Assembly (NCBI GenBank): GCA_963921425.1
Contig: OY992835.1
Coordinates: 1 to 64,000 of the forward strand
Direction: 5' to 3'
Source: Dryas octopetala
Lineage: Eukaryota; Streptophyta; Magnoliopsida; Rosales; Rosaceae
Length of the DNA stretch: 64,000 nt
A program made the position numbers and the translations under genes. How positions within the stretch are numbered: position 1 is the first letter of the stretch; each line of letters begins with the position of its first letter. The notes under the pieces are model-generated. The model was not told the DNA's origin, made no database searches, and saw only the letters and a program-made list of their open reading frames with translations. Of the stretch, positions 44,861 through 56,000 are shown piece by piece.

Positions 44861-47736
44861 TTAAGAGGATTAAATCGATAACTAATTTTAAACTTTAAAT
44901 AAAGATTTTCTAAACAATTTTGTAAATACTTGGAAATAAAATTTATCAAATAAATAACATGAATAAAATTAGAGAAAATTAGGATTAACTACCTAATTCT
45001 AATAACTTTTTGGAATACCAGCACATGGCTATTTTTTTTAGTTTGGCTACTAACTTTCTTAAAAACATTTTAGATTAGATACCAAACCTTCTTTCCAGCC
45101 TAGCCCATTTCTAGTGGGCTTATTTCATATTATGATTTTGCCCTTGGCCCGTTTATTGGGTTTAGTATAATTAATAATTGTTAAAAAATTACTGTTTGGT
45201 CGTTGTGCGAACTATTAACTTTGGAGCTTTATCTCACGCGATTTGTTCTTGGATTTTGCTCACCCCCTTCGTGATTTTCGTCGATCTGGTTATGGAGATA
45301 AGTTCTTCTCTTGATTTCTGGTTGATTTTGAATTTGATTTCTTCATCAATTTGGTTTATTTGATCAGTTGCTCATTGCTTCGACTGTTTTAGGGATTTGG
45401 TTTTGATTTTCATTTTGAATATGTTTTCTTCATCAATTTGGTTGATTATGACTTTTAATTGATCAACTTGCTTAGAGCTTTTAGGGATTTGGTTTTGATT
45501 TTCATTTTAAATATTTTCTTTCTATGATTTGTTGCAATAGATTCTTTTATTAGTTTGATTATTTAGGGTTTGATCTGCGGTTTTCAATGTTTTCTTTTCT
45601 ATCTTTTCTGCATTTTTTTAGTTTGAGATATAGAAAGATAAAGATGAATTTCAAGTTGTTCTGCTTGATAGTCACAGGTTAAATTTCCTTCTTAGAGTGT
45701 ATATATATATTTAATGTATTTGTTTAATGCAAATCCCATTTTTATGTGAGCTTTTATGTTAAACATCAAGGTGTTTTATGTTAAACTTATCTTTTCTGAT
45801 CTCAGTCACAACTTCTGATTTTGTTAATTAGTTGTTATATGAGTTTTGGTAGTGATTCTGGTTCTATTGAGTTTTATTTTTTGTAGCTTCTGTTGATTAT
45901 TTGAGAAAACTATGGCAGATGCCAAAAGGAAAGTCAAGTTTGCATGATTAGGTGTTTTATGAGCAAAATGGTTCTTTGTTTGTTCTTATTGTTGATTCTA
46001 GTGAGGTTGCAACTTTTTTTCTGCATAATTTTTGCTTATATAATTCAGAGTTACATGGCAATTTGATTGATTACATATACACCTGTGTTATGTCATGAAA
46101 ATTTGGTTGATTACATATGCACATTGTTATGTCATTAGACCTCATCAAATAGAGAACACTTTCTAAGGTTGTGGAAAGGTTGAAGTTATTAGACCTAGTA
46201 CATATGCAGTACTAGGTGAAGTTCAAATATGTACAATCCAAATTCGCATTCTCTAATTACAAAATAGTAAATGATAGGACTTGTATGCTTATGTACATGC
46301 ATTGTCATTTGTACAGTGATATTGTCTTTATATTGGGGTTAGCATATGATTTTATGATATCTTGATGACCTTGTAGCCTATTAGTACTTAATTGTTATAC
46401 CTTAAAGGAGTCTCTTAATTTCGTTGTGAAACAGTCAGTCACAACTAAAATATAAAGTTGTGACTGTCAAACAGTTACAACTAAATAATGACAGTCACAA
46501 CTTAGATTTAATTAGTTGTGACTGACTGGATTAATTATTTTAAAATATATATATATACACAATATCATATAAATTAGGTTCAAAGCAATTACTTTACACA
46601 AAAGAAGACTTAGTGCATTATAGTGAGTGCCACAAAGGTTTTGAATTTTGATGTCAAATTGCGACTTTGTATTTGCATGTATGTTCGGTTTTCATTGTGA
46701 CTTCTTTTCCATTCTCAGAACAAGTGTGTATTCTTTTAATGTCTTCTAAATTATGATTTTCATTTGCATGCTAGACTATGAATTTTTTTTTCAAGTTCCT
46801 TTTTATTCTTGTGCATTTGTATCATTTTCTTTGTTAAAGACTTGAAGGTAAAAACTGAAAACCTCCATTGCTACCTTTGTAATTTTTTCTTTGAGAGTAA
46901 TAAGGTTAGAACCAATGAATCATTTGGGCTTTTGTTTCCTTTTTCCCCCCCTTTTTGGCATAATAGGTTTACCAATACTTTTGCATTGATGTTGATTATG
47001 GGCTTCCATGTATTGTTCATGAGTTTGTCATTTTTTGAAATTAATTTATTGCTCAATGACCAACTCAGAGTTTTTCCAGTAAAACAAGTAATAAAACTCA
47101 AAATGGGTAGTACATAAGAATGCTGGTCTTGGTAAGCAAGGTTGCTTTAAGCCTTTTAACTTTGAATTTGTTCTTTGGGAATTTGAAATATTTTTGCTGG
47201 TTATGTAGGGGATACTCTGAACCTCTTCTCTATTTTACGTGAGCTTTTATGTTAAACATTTAGGTATTTTATGTTAAACTTATCTTTTTCTTAATATTAG
47301 TCACAACTTCAAATTTTGTTATATGAGTTTTGGGGGTGGTTTAGGTGTACTTTCTATAGTTTGCATGCTGGAGTTTATGGTCTATCTTTTTCAAATTGTG
47401 ACAGTCATAACTTCATATTTAGTTGTGACTACAGAACAATCACAACTAAATTATGAGACAATCACGGTTAAGTTGTGACTTGATTGAATGTTTTTGAAAA
47501 AATTGTGCTACAATGTAGTATAAATAGAGGTCAAAGCAATATTTTTTATACAAAATAATTACTAGTGCAATTGGGGAAGGTATCTCTTTCAACTTACCAT
47601 GACAGTCACAACAAATTGTGAGACAATCACAGTTTAACTTGTGACTTGTGACTGAATTAAATTTTTTTTTTTTTTAAATTGTATTACAATATTGGATAAA
47701 TAGAGGTCAAAGTAGTACTTTTATTGAAATTATTAT

Positions 47737-47807
47737 GTAGTGTAGTGGTAAGAGGTGCCTCTTTCTCTTGCATGAGAGGGGTTTGAATCCCTTCTATGCC
47801 AAGTTGT
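47737..47807 (+). other. tRNA-like (SINE-head-like) sequence
   Basis: TAGTGTAGTGGTAAG resembles an A box, and GGTTTGAATCC, about 35 bases later, resembles a B box with a pairing T-arm (AGGG-loop-CCCT). There is no convincing acceptor or anticodon stem, so it is not called a tRNA gene. A tRNA-derived SINE head is possible. Confidence 0.35.
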
Positions 47808-47825
47808 TTTTGTGTTGTTGAACGG

Positions 47826-47995
47826 CGTTGGCCGGTGGTCGGCCGGACAGAGGTGGCTGGTGGTTGGCCGGACGGCGGTGGCCGGTGGTCGGCCGGACGG
47901 AGGTGGCCGGTGGTCGGTCGGACGGCGGTGGCCGGTGGTGGGTCGTACAGCGGTGGCAGGTGGTCGACCAGACGGAGGTGGCCGGTGGTTAGTTG
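47826..47995. repeat. 25-bp GC-rich minisatellite
   Basis: About six to seven units of GGTGGCCGGTGGTCGGCCGG plus ACGG(A/C). Since 25 is not a multiple of 3, the same array cycles through all frames, giving a 25-residue protein period in each open frame. It is strongly G/C-rich in an AT-rich surrounding. Confidence 0.85.
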
Positions 47996-48315
47996 GGAAT
48001 TTTTTAAATTTTTTTATTGTAGTGGCATATGATGTAATTTTTATGAATTCTAGTACCCTTCATTTTATTAGTTTGTTTGACTTTTCAACTAGTATCTAAA
48101 CTAAAATGCTATTAAGTTTTAGTACCTAAACTAAAAAATTATTAAAGTTTGGTATTTAAAGTCAATGGACCTATAAAATTAATAATAAATAAATAAAAAA
48201 CAAAACATACATATTATACATCACAAAAGGATTCAAAATAATTTACATAACATAGTAAACTTTTACAAAAATACAAACAACGTTCAACTAACTTCACTAT
48301 TCTAAGATCTAGTAA

Positions 48316-48867
48316 TTATCTTCTATTACCAGAACTTCCAGTCCTTCCACTAGACCTAGCAGAAGTTGCATCACTCTCAGTGTCACTCGAAACTCTAGGT
48401 CCTATTTCCGAGCCTTGAAATTCGACTTCTCTCGAATAATCTATAGAAACAGATTCGGACTCTACTGGTTGTTCAGGATCTTCACTTGGATCCTCTTCTT
48501 CAGTAGATGCTCCTTGAACTAGAACTGGAGGTAACCGTAATCCAGCTGGTGGCAACTCCGGCTAGTGATCTCCCTCTTGTTCTACTAGATACTGGACTTG
48601 TTCTTCATAAAGATCAAGATTATTATATCGTCTATTTGTCTCCTTAGAAGTGTCTTCTTTATTTTGAATACGATATCCTACTTCTGCCTTCGCCAATTCA
48701 CTCGAATAGAAAGGTTTACGGTTTCCAACATCTTTAATTTCCTTTCGTAGATTATGGGTTCCTTGTCGATTAATTTCTTCCTCACGTTTCTGTGGATTCA
48801 GGGGAGTTATACCTTGTCGTCCCATATGGTATCCTCCCCAAGTGTCATCAGTATCAAAATAGTCCAT
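48316..48867 (-). pseudogene. Leader ORF upstream of gag in the Tekay-like element
   Basis: A minus-strand frame from MDYFDTDDTWGGYHMGRQGI to GSSGNRR, interrupted once by TAG at 48562-48564 and otherwise continuous for about 184 codons. It is very acidic with a Ser/Glu-rich second half (EEEDPSEDPEQPVESESVSI). It lies between the primer-binding site and gag, where most gypsy elements carry no gene. I do not recognise the protein. Confidence 0.45.
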
Positions 48868-49057
48868 CTTATCTATATTAATTCCAAAAGGAACAAAATT
48901 AAAACCAATCTCCCAAAATACAGTAATAACTTAACCAAAATATCTCCAATCAAAACACTTCAAATTTCAAGTCTTAATAACATTCTAATCCCAACAACAA
49001 ACTAAACTCCAAACGTTTCTCTCAACACACAATTCAAGCCTAGGATTCTTTTAAACC

Positions 49058-49076
49058 TTGTGCTTTGATACTAACT
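49058..49076 (-). promoter_or_regulatory. Primer-binding site of the Tekay-like element
   Basis: On the minus strand TTAGTATCAAAGCACAAGG follows the 5' LTR. It resembles the initiator-Met tRNA site TGGTATCAGAGC with a few changes. Confidence 0.55.
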
Positions 49077-51345
49077 TGTCACGCCCCAATCCGTAATTAA
49101 GAACTAATTACGGATTAAGGTGTGGATCACACTCTAATTATAGAATTAACTTCTATAACTAGAATATGACAGAGAATAATAAAATAAACTAAGAAAAACT
49201 GTATACTATTAACATACCATATTGAATTCAAGCTTAGTTTACAACACACAACCTGTCTCAGTAACTTAAGTTTAACAGAACTTCCAAAATAAAACGAAAC
49301 TAAACTTCAAAGTCTGTTCACACTTATTTACACAAACTTCTTCTAAAGGTTCTGATCTTCAGTATTTGAACTTGCAAAGCCTATAAGGAGGTGAACTCTA
49401 ACCAATGGCTCAATAGGGACATTTCACCTTAACATGCAAAATTAATTATATTGAATCTCAATTAATCATACAACATGGTGCAGATAATATATATTTAATA
49501 ATATTATAGATGCATGAATGTTATGCTGCACTTCCTTTATTTAAACCCTTGAAATGTAAATTGTATCACATCTTCACTCAAGTCGCAACCGAAATGCAAG
49601 ATATCCTAACTTTGGTCGCAACCGAAGGTCCCAATGCGTGTTGGGAAAAAGATAGTTTTATCAGTCGCAACTGAAGGAGTGTCTCTCCCCACGCACTTAT
49701 GAATTTAAATTTGACACCCAATCCCTTCTTACCATTGTAAACTCCAATTCTCAATGAATTATGCTTCACATTCAAATAAATGCACATAATTATATAATAA
49801 TTAATTAATTTATATTGTGCTCAAATAATTCAAATAATTCATATAAGTCACATATTAGCACACATATTGCATTTTTCAACTAACATTCAATAAAATCAAA
49901 TTTTTGCAGTTTAAGGTTCCCCAGATCCCCTTACCTCGAAAACAAGCTTAATCCGCCGTTAGAAATATCCTCGTGTCTCTGGGTCGTTCTCCGAACCTAA
50001 TTCCGTACAAGAAAATCACAATTAATTACGGAATAAAAATCGCTCTCTCTAATTCTAGTGTGTGTAGTGAAAACATTAAGTTAGGGGTCTCGGATTGCAA
50101 AACGGAGGCCCCTATCGGACTTGGAATCGAAAATGCAGTGGGGAGGGACTTTCCCCAGTCACCGGAACAGCCGCACGCCGGTGGTGCGAGTGGTGGTCTG
50201 GTGGCACTGTTCATCATCTTCAACCTTGTTGCCAGTTTTCGCTTATTTGTTTTCCAACTTTGGCTCGCTGTTTATCCTATCAAATCAACTCCAAATTGAG
50301 CAAACTTATACTCATTTTAAAGCTCTGCAACTTCTCTTTACAACCATCCAAAGAACACTCAAAACAGATCTCTAAAAGTCAAGTTATAAGGCCTCAAAGT
50401 ATGCTACTTGAACACTGTCAAAATTTGCAGAAAAATGGCAGATTTTCCAAAATTCAACCAAACTCATTTTTCTTTGATTCTCACCATCCAAATCAGTTCC
50501 TAAGGCTAATAAATGATAAATTATAACTTAAACTTCAACCAAAATCAAAGAAAACACAATCAAATGAATTAAAATTCAAAAACTCAAAACTGAAAATTTG
50601 CTCTCTACACCCCAACCCGAAAATCCTTCACTTCTCCTTCAACTTCTATGGTCTTTATGCTCCAATAAACAACTCCAACAATTATCTAAACCTCACCAAA
50701 ACCATAAATCATACTAAAATTCGAATCCAAGAAAACAGAGCATCCATGGAAAAATTGAAAATTACCTTCTTTTTCTCTCTTTTTCTTTTTCTGTGTTCTT
50801 CTCTCTCTCTCTCTCTCTGCTTCCTCTCCTCTTCTCTTCTTCTTTCTCTTTCTTTCCTTCCCTCTCAGTTTCTCTTTCTTTCTCTTTCTTTCTCTTTCTT
50901 TCTCCCTCTCGGTTTCCCTTTCTTTCTTCTTCTTCTCTCTGTCTTTCTTTCTCTCGGGTTGGCTGGGGTTATGGGGTTTTGCTTTTGGTGTTCTAAGCTA
51001 AGTTAAATAAACCCAGCCTTACAACACCACAAACACACACCTCTACCACCGAAACACACACACCGCCTAACTCACAAGCACACACCTTCACCACACATTG
51101 CACAACCGCCCAGCCACCTTTTGTTAAACCAATGAAACAAAATTTTAAAACAACGTAGAGTGTAGAAGCTACTGTCTTCTACACGTTTTCAATTTTTTTT
51201 TTTTTTAACATAATTATGAAATAGATAATATTGAAATATATATATATATATACATAAATGTAAATTAAAATATAAGTATGTTTAATAAAAACTAATTAAA
51301 CATATTAATTAAATTTTGTTTTTTAAACATAATCAGGTTATTACA
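49077..51345 (-). repeat. 5' LTR of the Tekay-like element
   Basis: Uninterrupted 2269-bp LTR. The tract 50275-50570 is the region whose relatives form the core of the two Mutator-type elements. A CT-rich tract lies at 50770-50960 and a (TA)n run at about 51237-51252. Confidence 0.9.
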
Positions 51346-52216
51346 GGAACCTTCAAATGCACAAAAACAACTCAAATTCAATTTCAATTTCAAGAAATTC
51401 AAAATAGGCAAAAACCTAAAATCGAATTCCTAACACCTCAAAATTGAACGTGCCCACTTTAGAGGAAAGGAAGCCCATACTTAGAGGATCAATTTTCACG
51501 ACTGGGTCGACGGCCAAAAATCGCCAGAAATGGCCGAAATCGGCGGAGGAAGCCAGCAGTGGGGTTTGGCTTTCTGAGCTGATTGCTCTGTCTTGGGGCA
51601 TCGTCGGAGCAAGGGTACACCATGACTCGTTGTGGCTTGGGGAAGAAAACCCATGGGTTTGCCAGCCCTAATTTCGCCGGAAAAGACGCATCGCCGCCGA
51701 ACAGGGTCGATCGGTCTGAGATGGTAACTCGAATTTGGGGGGTTTCTAGGCTAAACGGAGGTCAGTGAAAGGAAGAGGGAGGGACGGTGAGGCTATCTGG
51801 GCTGGTCCTGTCGCTAGCCACGGCTGGACGCGCCGGTGGCAGGTGCGGTGAAGGTGAGAGTCGAGAGAAAGAGAGAAACGCGGGGGAAGAGAGAGAGAGA
51901 GAGAGAGAGATTCTAACTTTTGGATATTTAAATTCAGCCCAAGCAAAATTACAAGTTTGCCCCTCACTTCAAAAGCCTGTATCTTTCAAACCGTGACTCC
52001 GATTTACGTGTACTTGATGTCTACATTCTTGTGGGCTCGAAACCTATCCAATGGACCCAAAGTCAAAATCAAAAGGCCATTAATTTTAAAAGTTAACTTT
52101 CGGGTCAAGCCCAAATTAAAACAAAATTAAAAAATTACCCAAAATATTTTATTTTTCAAATAAATTTCCAAAATCTTTAAAATAACTTCTCTAAATAAAA
52201 CTTACGAGGTCTCACA
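51346..52216 (-). mobile_element. Solo LTR of a Tekay-like element, right part
   Basis: Continuation of the solo LTR begun at 24330, starting with the GGAAC duplication and ending ...CGAGGTCTCACA (TGTGAGACCTCG on the minus strand). A GA microsatellite lies at about 51890-51912. No coding sequence is present. Confidence 0.75.
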
Positions 52217-52312
52217 CTAGCAATTCTCATACCACCCCCACTTGCAGCAGCAGCAACAACCGCAAGTTCATAACGAATCAAATTTTAAATTCTTCGTGAA
52301 ATTTGAGCCAGG
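52217..52312 (+). pseudogene. Gln-rich coding-like stretch, right half
   Basis: If one copy of the target duplication is ignored, the frame from the left half continues as QQFSYHPHLQQQQQPQVHNE and on to FVKFEPGHYN. The continuity across the insertion argues that this was coding DNA when the LTR element landed. The protein is not recognised. Confidence 0.4.
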
Positions 52313-52313
52313 T

Positions 52314-52496
52314 CATTACAATAACATCACGTGACATAATGACGTGGTATTACCAATCTACTTAATTATAACATGTGTACAATTTTAAGGTTTTTTTTAG
52401 GGTTTAGGGTTTTAGAAATTAATAATTGTATACATATTACAATTTATGTAGATTGGTAACATCATATTATTATGTCAGGTGGTGTTATGATTACAT
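52314..52496. mobile_element. Small inverted-repeat MITE
   Basis: About 183 bp with termini of about 65 bp that pair: the left reads ATAACATCACGTGACATAAT ... TTACCAATCTAC and the right gives the same words on the other strand. The centre holds an AGGGTTTAGGGTTTTAG telomere-like run. Duplication and superfamily are unclear. Confidence 0.65.
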
Positions 52497-53095
52497 ATAA
52501 TAATTTCTTATTCGTTATATTAGTTATATGATAAAAATGAACAAAATGTCCAAAGAGTTTTTACCACGTAGCACCACATTAGTAAGATGAACAATCACAT
52601 TTTAGACAAAGGGCGGCACCCTGAGTGCCACCTTCAAAATAATAAGCCGGCGGCCTACCCGCTTTCCTTTCGGTCAGCTGCCCCTCAACCGCTTCAGGGG
52701 ACTTTCAGTCCATAAACTAAGATTGCTCGGGGAAGGGAGAAAAAAAAGAGGGGATTAATCGTCATCCGTCGGATTCAGATGGTCAAACTGAGGTAATGAA
52801 CAATAAGCATCAACAAAAGACTAATGAAAGGATTGACAGTCGACAAAGTGAGTCAAACTGGGTAATGGGAAACTTGGTCCAAATGGCATATGCATAATTA
52901 AGGCTTTGGTAATATTGTGATTTGCTATTGGGTAATGAATTATTTCATAGATAGACCAACCAATTGATATTTGATTTGGCTGGCAGCAGGAAGCAGGCAG
53001 AAGGCACCAGGCAGCAGTTGAGTTGAAATCAAATGAAATGAAGTGTGAGAGCAAAAAGCCCTAAACAAAGAGAGCGAGCGAGAGAGAGAGAGAGA
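52497..53095 (+). promoter_or_regulatory. Promoter and 5' UTR region of the coiled-coil gene
   Basis: About 600 bp between a MITE and the start codon. The last 25 bases are (GA)n, a common plant leader motif. No clear TATA box was identified. Confidence 0.4.
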
Positions 53096-56000
53096 ATGGA
53101 GAACGGTTATGATGGAAAGCTTGCGGAGAAATTCTCGGCGTTGGGAATTTCCAATTCCAGCGGTGATGCTCCTATTCGTTCCTCAAACAAGAGCAGCAAT
53201 AGCAATGAGAGCAGCAGCTTGTTTCAGGTTATGAAAGCCGTGGAAGCTGCGGAGGCCACCATCAAGCAACAGGTTGAAGAGAATATTCGATTGAGGACTC
53301 AACTTCACCACAAGATTCTTGAGCTCGATAGATATGTAAGGCCACACTCCACTCCACACATATCAATCATAGATTTCTTCAATTCAATTGGGTTTCTCAA
53401 ACTCTTGTAGCAATCATTATTCAACTACATGTATATTACAAAATTCACAAGTCTGCCTTTCTTTCCCTTAGATTAGATATAACAATGATACAATTTGTTC
53501 TCTAGTCTCTAGTCTTTTACTGCATTTGACTACTACTGCTGCCTTTTCTTCTCTTTTTTTTTTTTGGGTGAATGTGGGTTTGGTACTTATAAGGTAGTTC
53601 TTCTATTGGAATACCATGTACCACCATGTCAGTTTCTTTGATTATTCATTCTGCTCTGTGTTCAACTGTTGATGCCTCTTCTTCAAAGACCCGAATGCCC
53701 TCCTCATGTAATTGTTTTTTCTTTTATTTATTATGGGCAGAAACTAGATGAATCAATCTCCCAAAGGCCGCCTTCTGTTGATCACTGGTCCGAGCGTCTC
53801 CAAGGGTCTTATGAAGCTCAACAACCAGTTCCTACTGTGGATAGTCAAAATGATAGGATTAAGAGCGTGCGCAACCCTTCTGTAGTTGATCCAGCTGGCA
53901 CACTAGTTCTACACCAAGAGAGTTTGGAGCCAAATACTGACACTCCTATACAAAGTCATGCAGAAACCCATGCCAGGAGCAACAACATCAATGGAACCAT
54001 GAGGGTACTTCCTGTTTGTCAGCCTCCTGCAGATAATGCTGGTTTCTCTCACTTGTGTTCACCATCTACAACAGCCTTCTCTCCAGGAAGGTATTTCACC
54101 TAAAATGTAGATAATGAGGTTGCATTACTTTTGTATTTTCCGAAGCAGACTTGATAAAGTATCTCAAAAAATTCAGGTGATTTTTTTGTTTGTCTTAGGT
54201 TTAACACAGAAGGAGAGCATGATCCACGGTTCAATTTTTCTGGACAAGGGCTGATGCCAATGACTGAATTAAATAATCCTAGCAGCCTGTGGAAGCAGGT
54301 ATGGTCTATAGTCTTACTAGATGTTCGTTTTCCCATTTATTGTTTTTTTCTTTTAAGGTATACTTTCTTATGGATCAAACATCTGCATTTTTTAGGATCT
54401 CATTATTAAGATTTATGAACATGAAGAAGAAATTATGCAATTACGGAAACATCTTGCTGATTATTCCATAAAGGTAAAATGAATATATGATCTTTACATG
54501 TTGCCATGACAGTTCCAATCTTCACAATGGCCTCGAGGAGTATTTTTTTATTTGTTTCCACTTCTATGCCAACTGAATGCCTTGTTGATTGAGGTTACTA
54601 TTGATTAGTATTATGATATTATGGCAGGAAGCACAAATACGCAATGAAAAATATGTTCTAGAGAAGCGTATTGCTTATATGCGTCTGGTAAGCAGAATTT
54701 TACCTTATTATTGAGAGGGGGGTGGGGGGATGGTGGACTTCGTCCTATATAATTTCTATTGAATATTTTTCTTCGTGCTACTAGGCCTTTGATCAGCAGC
54801 AACAGGATCTTGTTGATGCTGCATCAAAAGCTCTATCTTATAGACAAGACATAATTGAGGAAAACATACGCCTAACATATGCATTACAGGTTCTTTGCCT
54901 TTTCTCCCTTGTTTCTGGTGCACCTTGATAATAATGTTTTTAAAACATATATGTTGTTGATCGTTTTGTTTTGTAATTGAGTTTGGATGAATACTTTTTG
55001 CTTTGTTTCTGTCAGGATGCACAGCAAGAGAGATCAACATTTGTTTCATCTTTGCTGCCTCTTCTTGCAGAGTACTCTTTGCAGCCACCAGTTCCTGATG
55101 CCCAGTCAATTGTTAGCAATGTCAAGGTCAGCCCCAAATGATGTTTAGTTGTGTTATGTCTAAAATAGATACATGTCTCAAGATGCACAATAGGGAGAAA
55201 TAGTGGGATCCATCAATCACTCTGGATTGTCAGATTGAAAAATTTATAGCAATATTAATCTTATCATTGTAGCCAGTAAAGAAAACATTATAATTGTCAA
55301 GGTGTCCCCTTAACAGTCACTCTTTTAGTCTACATCTAACAAAAGAAAACAGCAATCAAAGCAAAACCAAAACAGAATTAGATGGCTACAGCATTTCAAT
55401 CAGAAAGAATAGCATGAAAAGATCAATCCCTAAACTTGGAAAAAACTAAAGTCCACGATGATGTGAACTCTATCCCACAAATAATGGTCCATCTCCTCCC
55501 TCCTTTTGCCTTCAAAATTCATCTGTTCCTCTTCATCCACCCAAAAAAAAATTCTAATAGAGCCCATCTTCATAGTATCAAACCTATTTTCCTTCCTCCA
55601 AAAACCTTCAACTTTTCACATAAGAACTTGTCAGAAGAATCTGGAATTGCCCAACTCAAATTGGCCTCTCTCATCAGCCTTATCCACAGGGAATATACAA
55701 CAGGACAATGGAGAAATAAATGGTTCACACATTCTGCATCTGTTCTGCACATTGAATCCATGTGGATAGTTGGTTTGTCCAAGTCAATGGTTGAAAAGTC
55801 AGAGTGCCACGTCATCTGATCTGTCCATTGAATCCATGTGGATTTATCCACAAACATAGTGCATTTCTTGATAAACTTTGGATGACTTGGCAGATAAATA
55901 GTTTCTTGAATTTAGATCTTCCTCCAATATTTGATAGTTGTCTAAAAGACAATTGTGAAATTTGCTATGATTTTTGGTTGGGGATTGAGAAAACTTTTGA

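Larger units (their letters stand above)
44871..48315. mobile_element. Probable insertion in the leader of the Tekay-like element
   Basis: Gypsy leaders are normally much shorter. The edges, about 45030-45085 and 48090-48155, read as degenerate inverted copies built on 'TTTTTTAGTTTGG/AGGTACTAA' and 'CATTTTAGATTAGATACCA', which suggests a TIR element. The interior has no transposase. It includes T-rich UTR-like DNA, a dispersed GTCACAACT motif, a tRNA-like stretch and a 25-bp minisatellite. The superfamily could not be assigned and the exact ends are uncertain. Confidence 0.45.
25982..51345 (-). mobile_element. Ty3/gypsy chromovirus, Tekay/Del-like, with a nested element
   Basis: Full element on the minus strand with two LTRs of about 2.26 kb (TGTAATAACCTG ... 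GGCGTGACA read on that strand) and a perfect 5-bp duplication GGAAC (25977-25981 and 51346-51350). Its order is 5' LTR, primer-binding site, leader ORF, a 3-kb insertion, gag, protease, RT, RNase H, integrase, chromodomain-like end, then the 3' LTR interrupted by a Tat-like element. Every coding block carries stops, shifts or deletions, so it cannot be autonomous. The lineage is judged from the integrase/chromodomain tail and LTR length. Confidence 0.85.

Noticed and set aside
49081..49110. GTCACGCCCC...TAATTAAGAACTAATTACGGATTA as a regulatory palindrome
   Set aside because: It is the conserved terminal part of the Tekay-like LTR, repeated at 24330 and 25982.
52391..52425. Telomere-like AGGGTTTAGGGTTTT run
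   Set aside because: Only about two units, in the middle of a MITE; too short to be an interstitial telomere.
55436..55819. Plus-strand frame opposite the LINE fragment
   Set aside because: The minus strand carries the zinc-binding RT motif; the plus frame is its complement.
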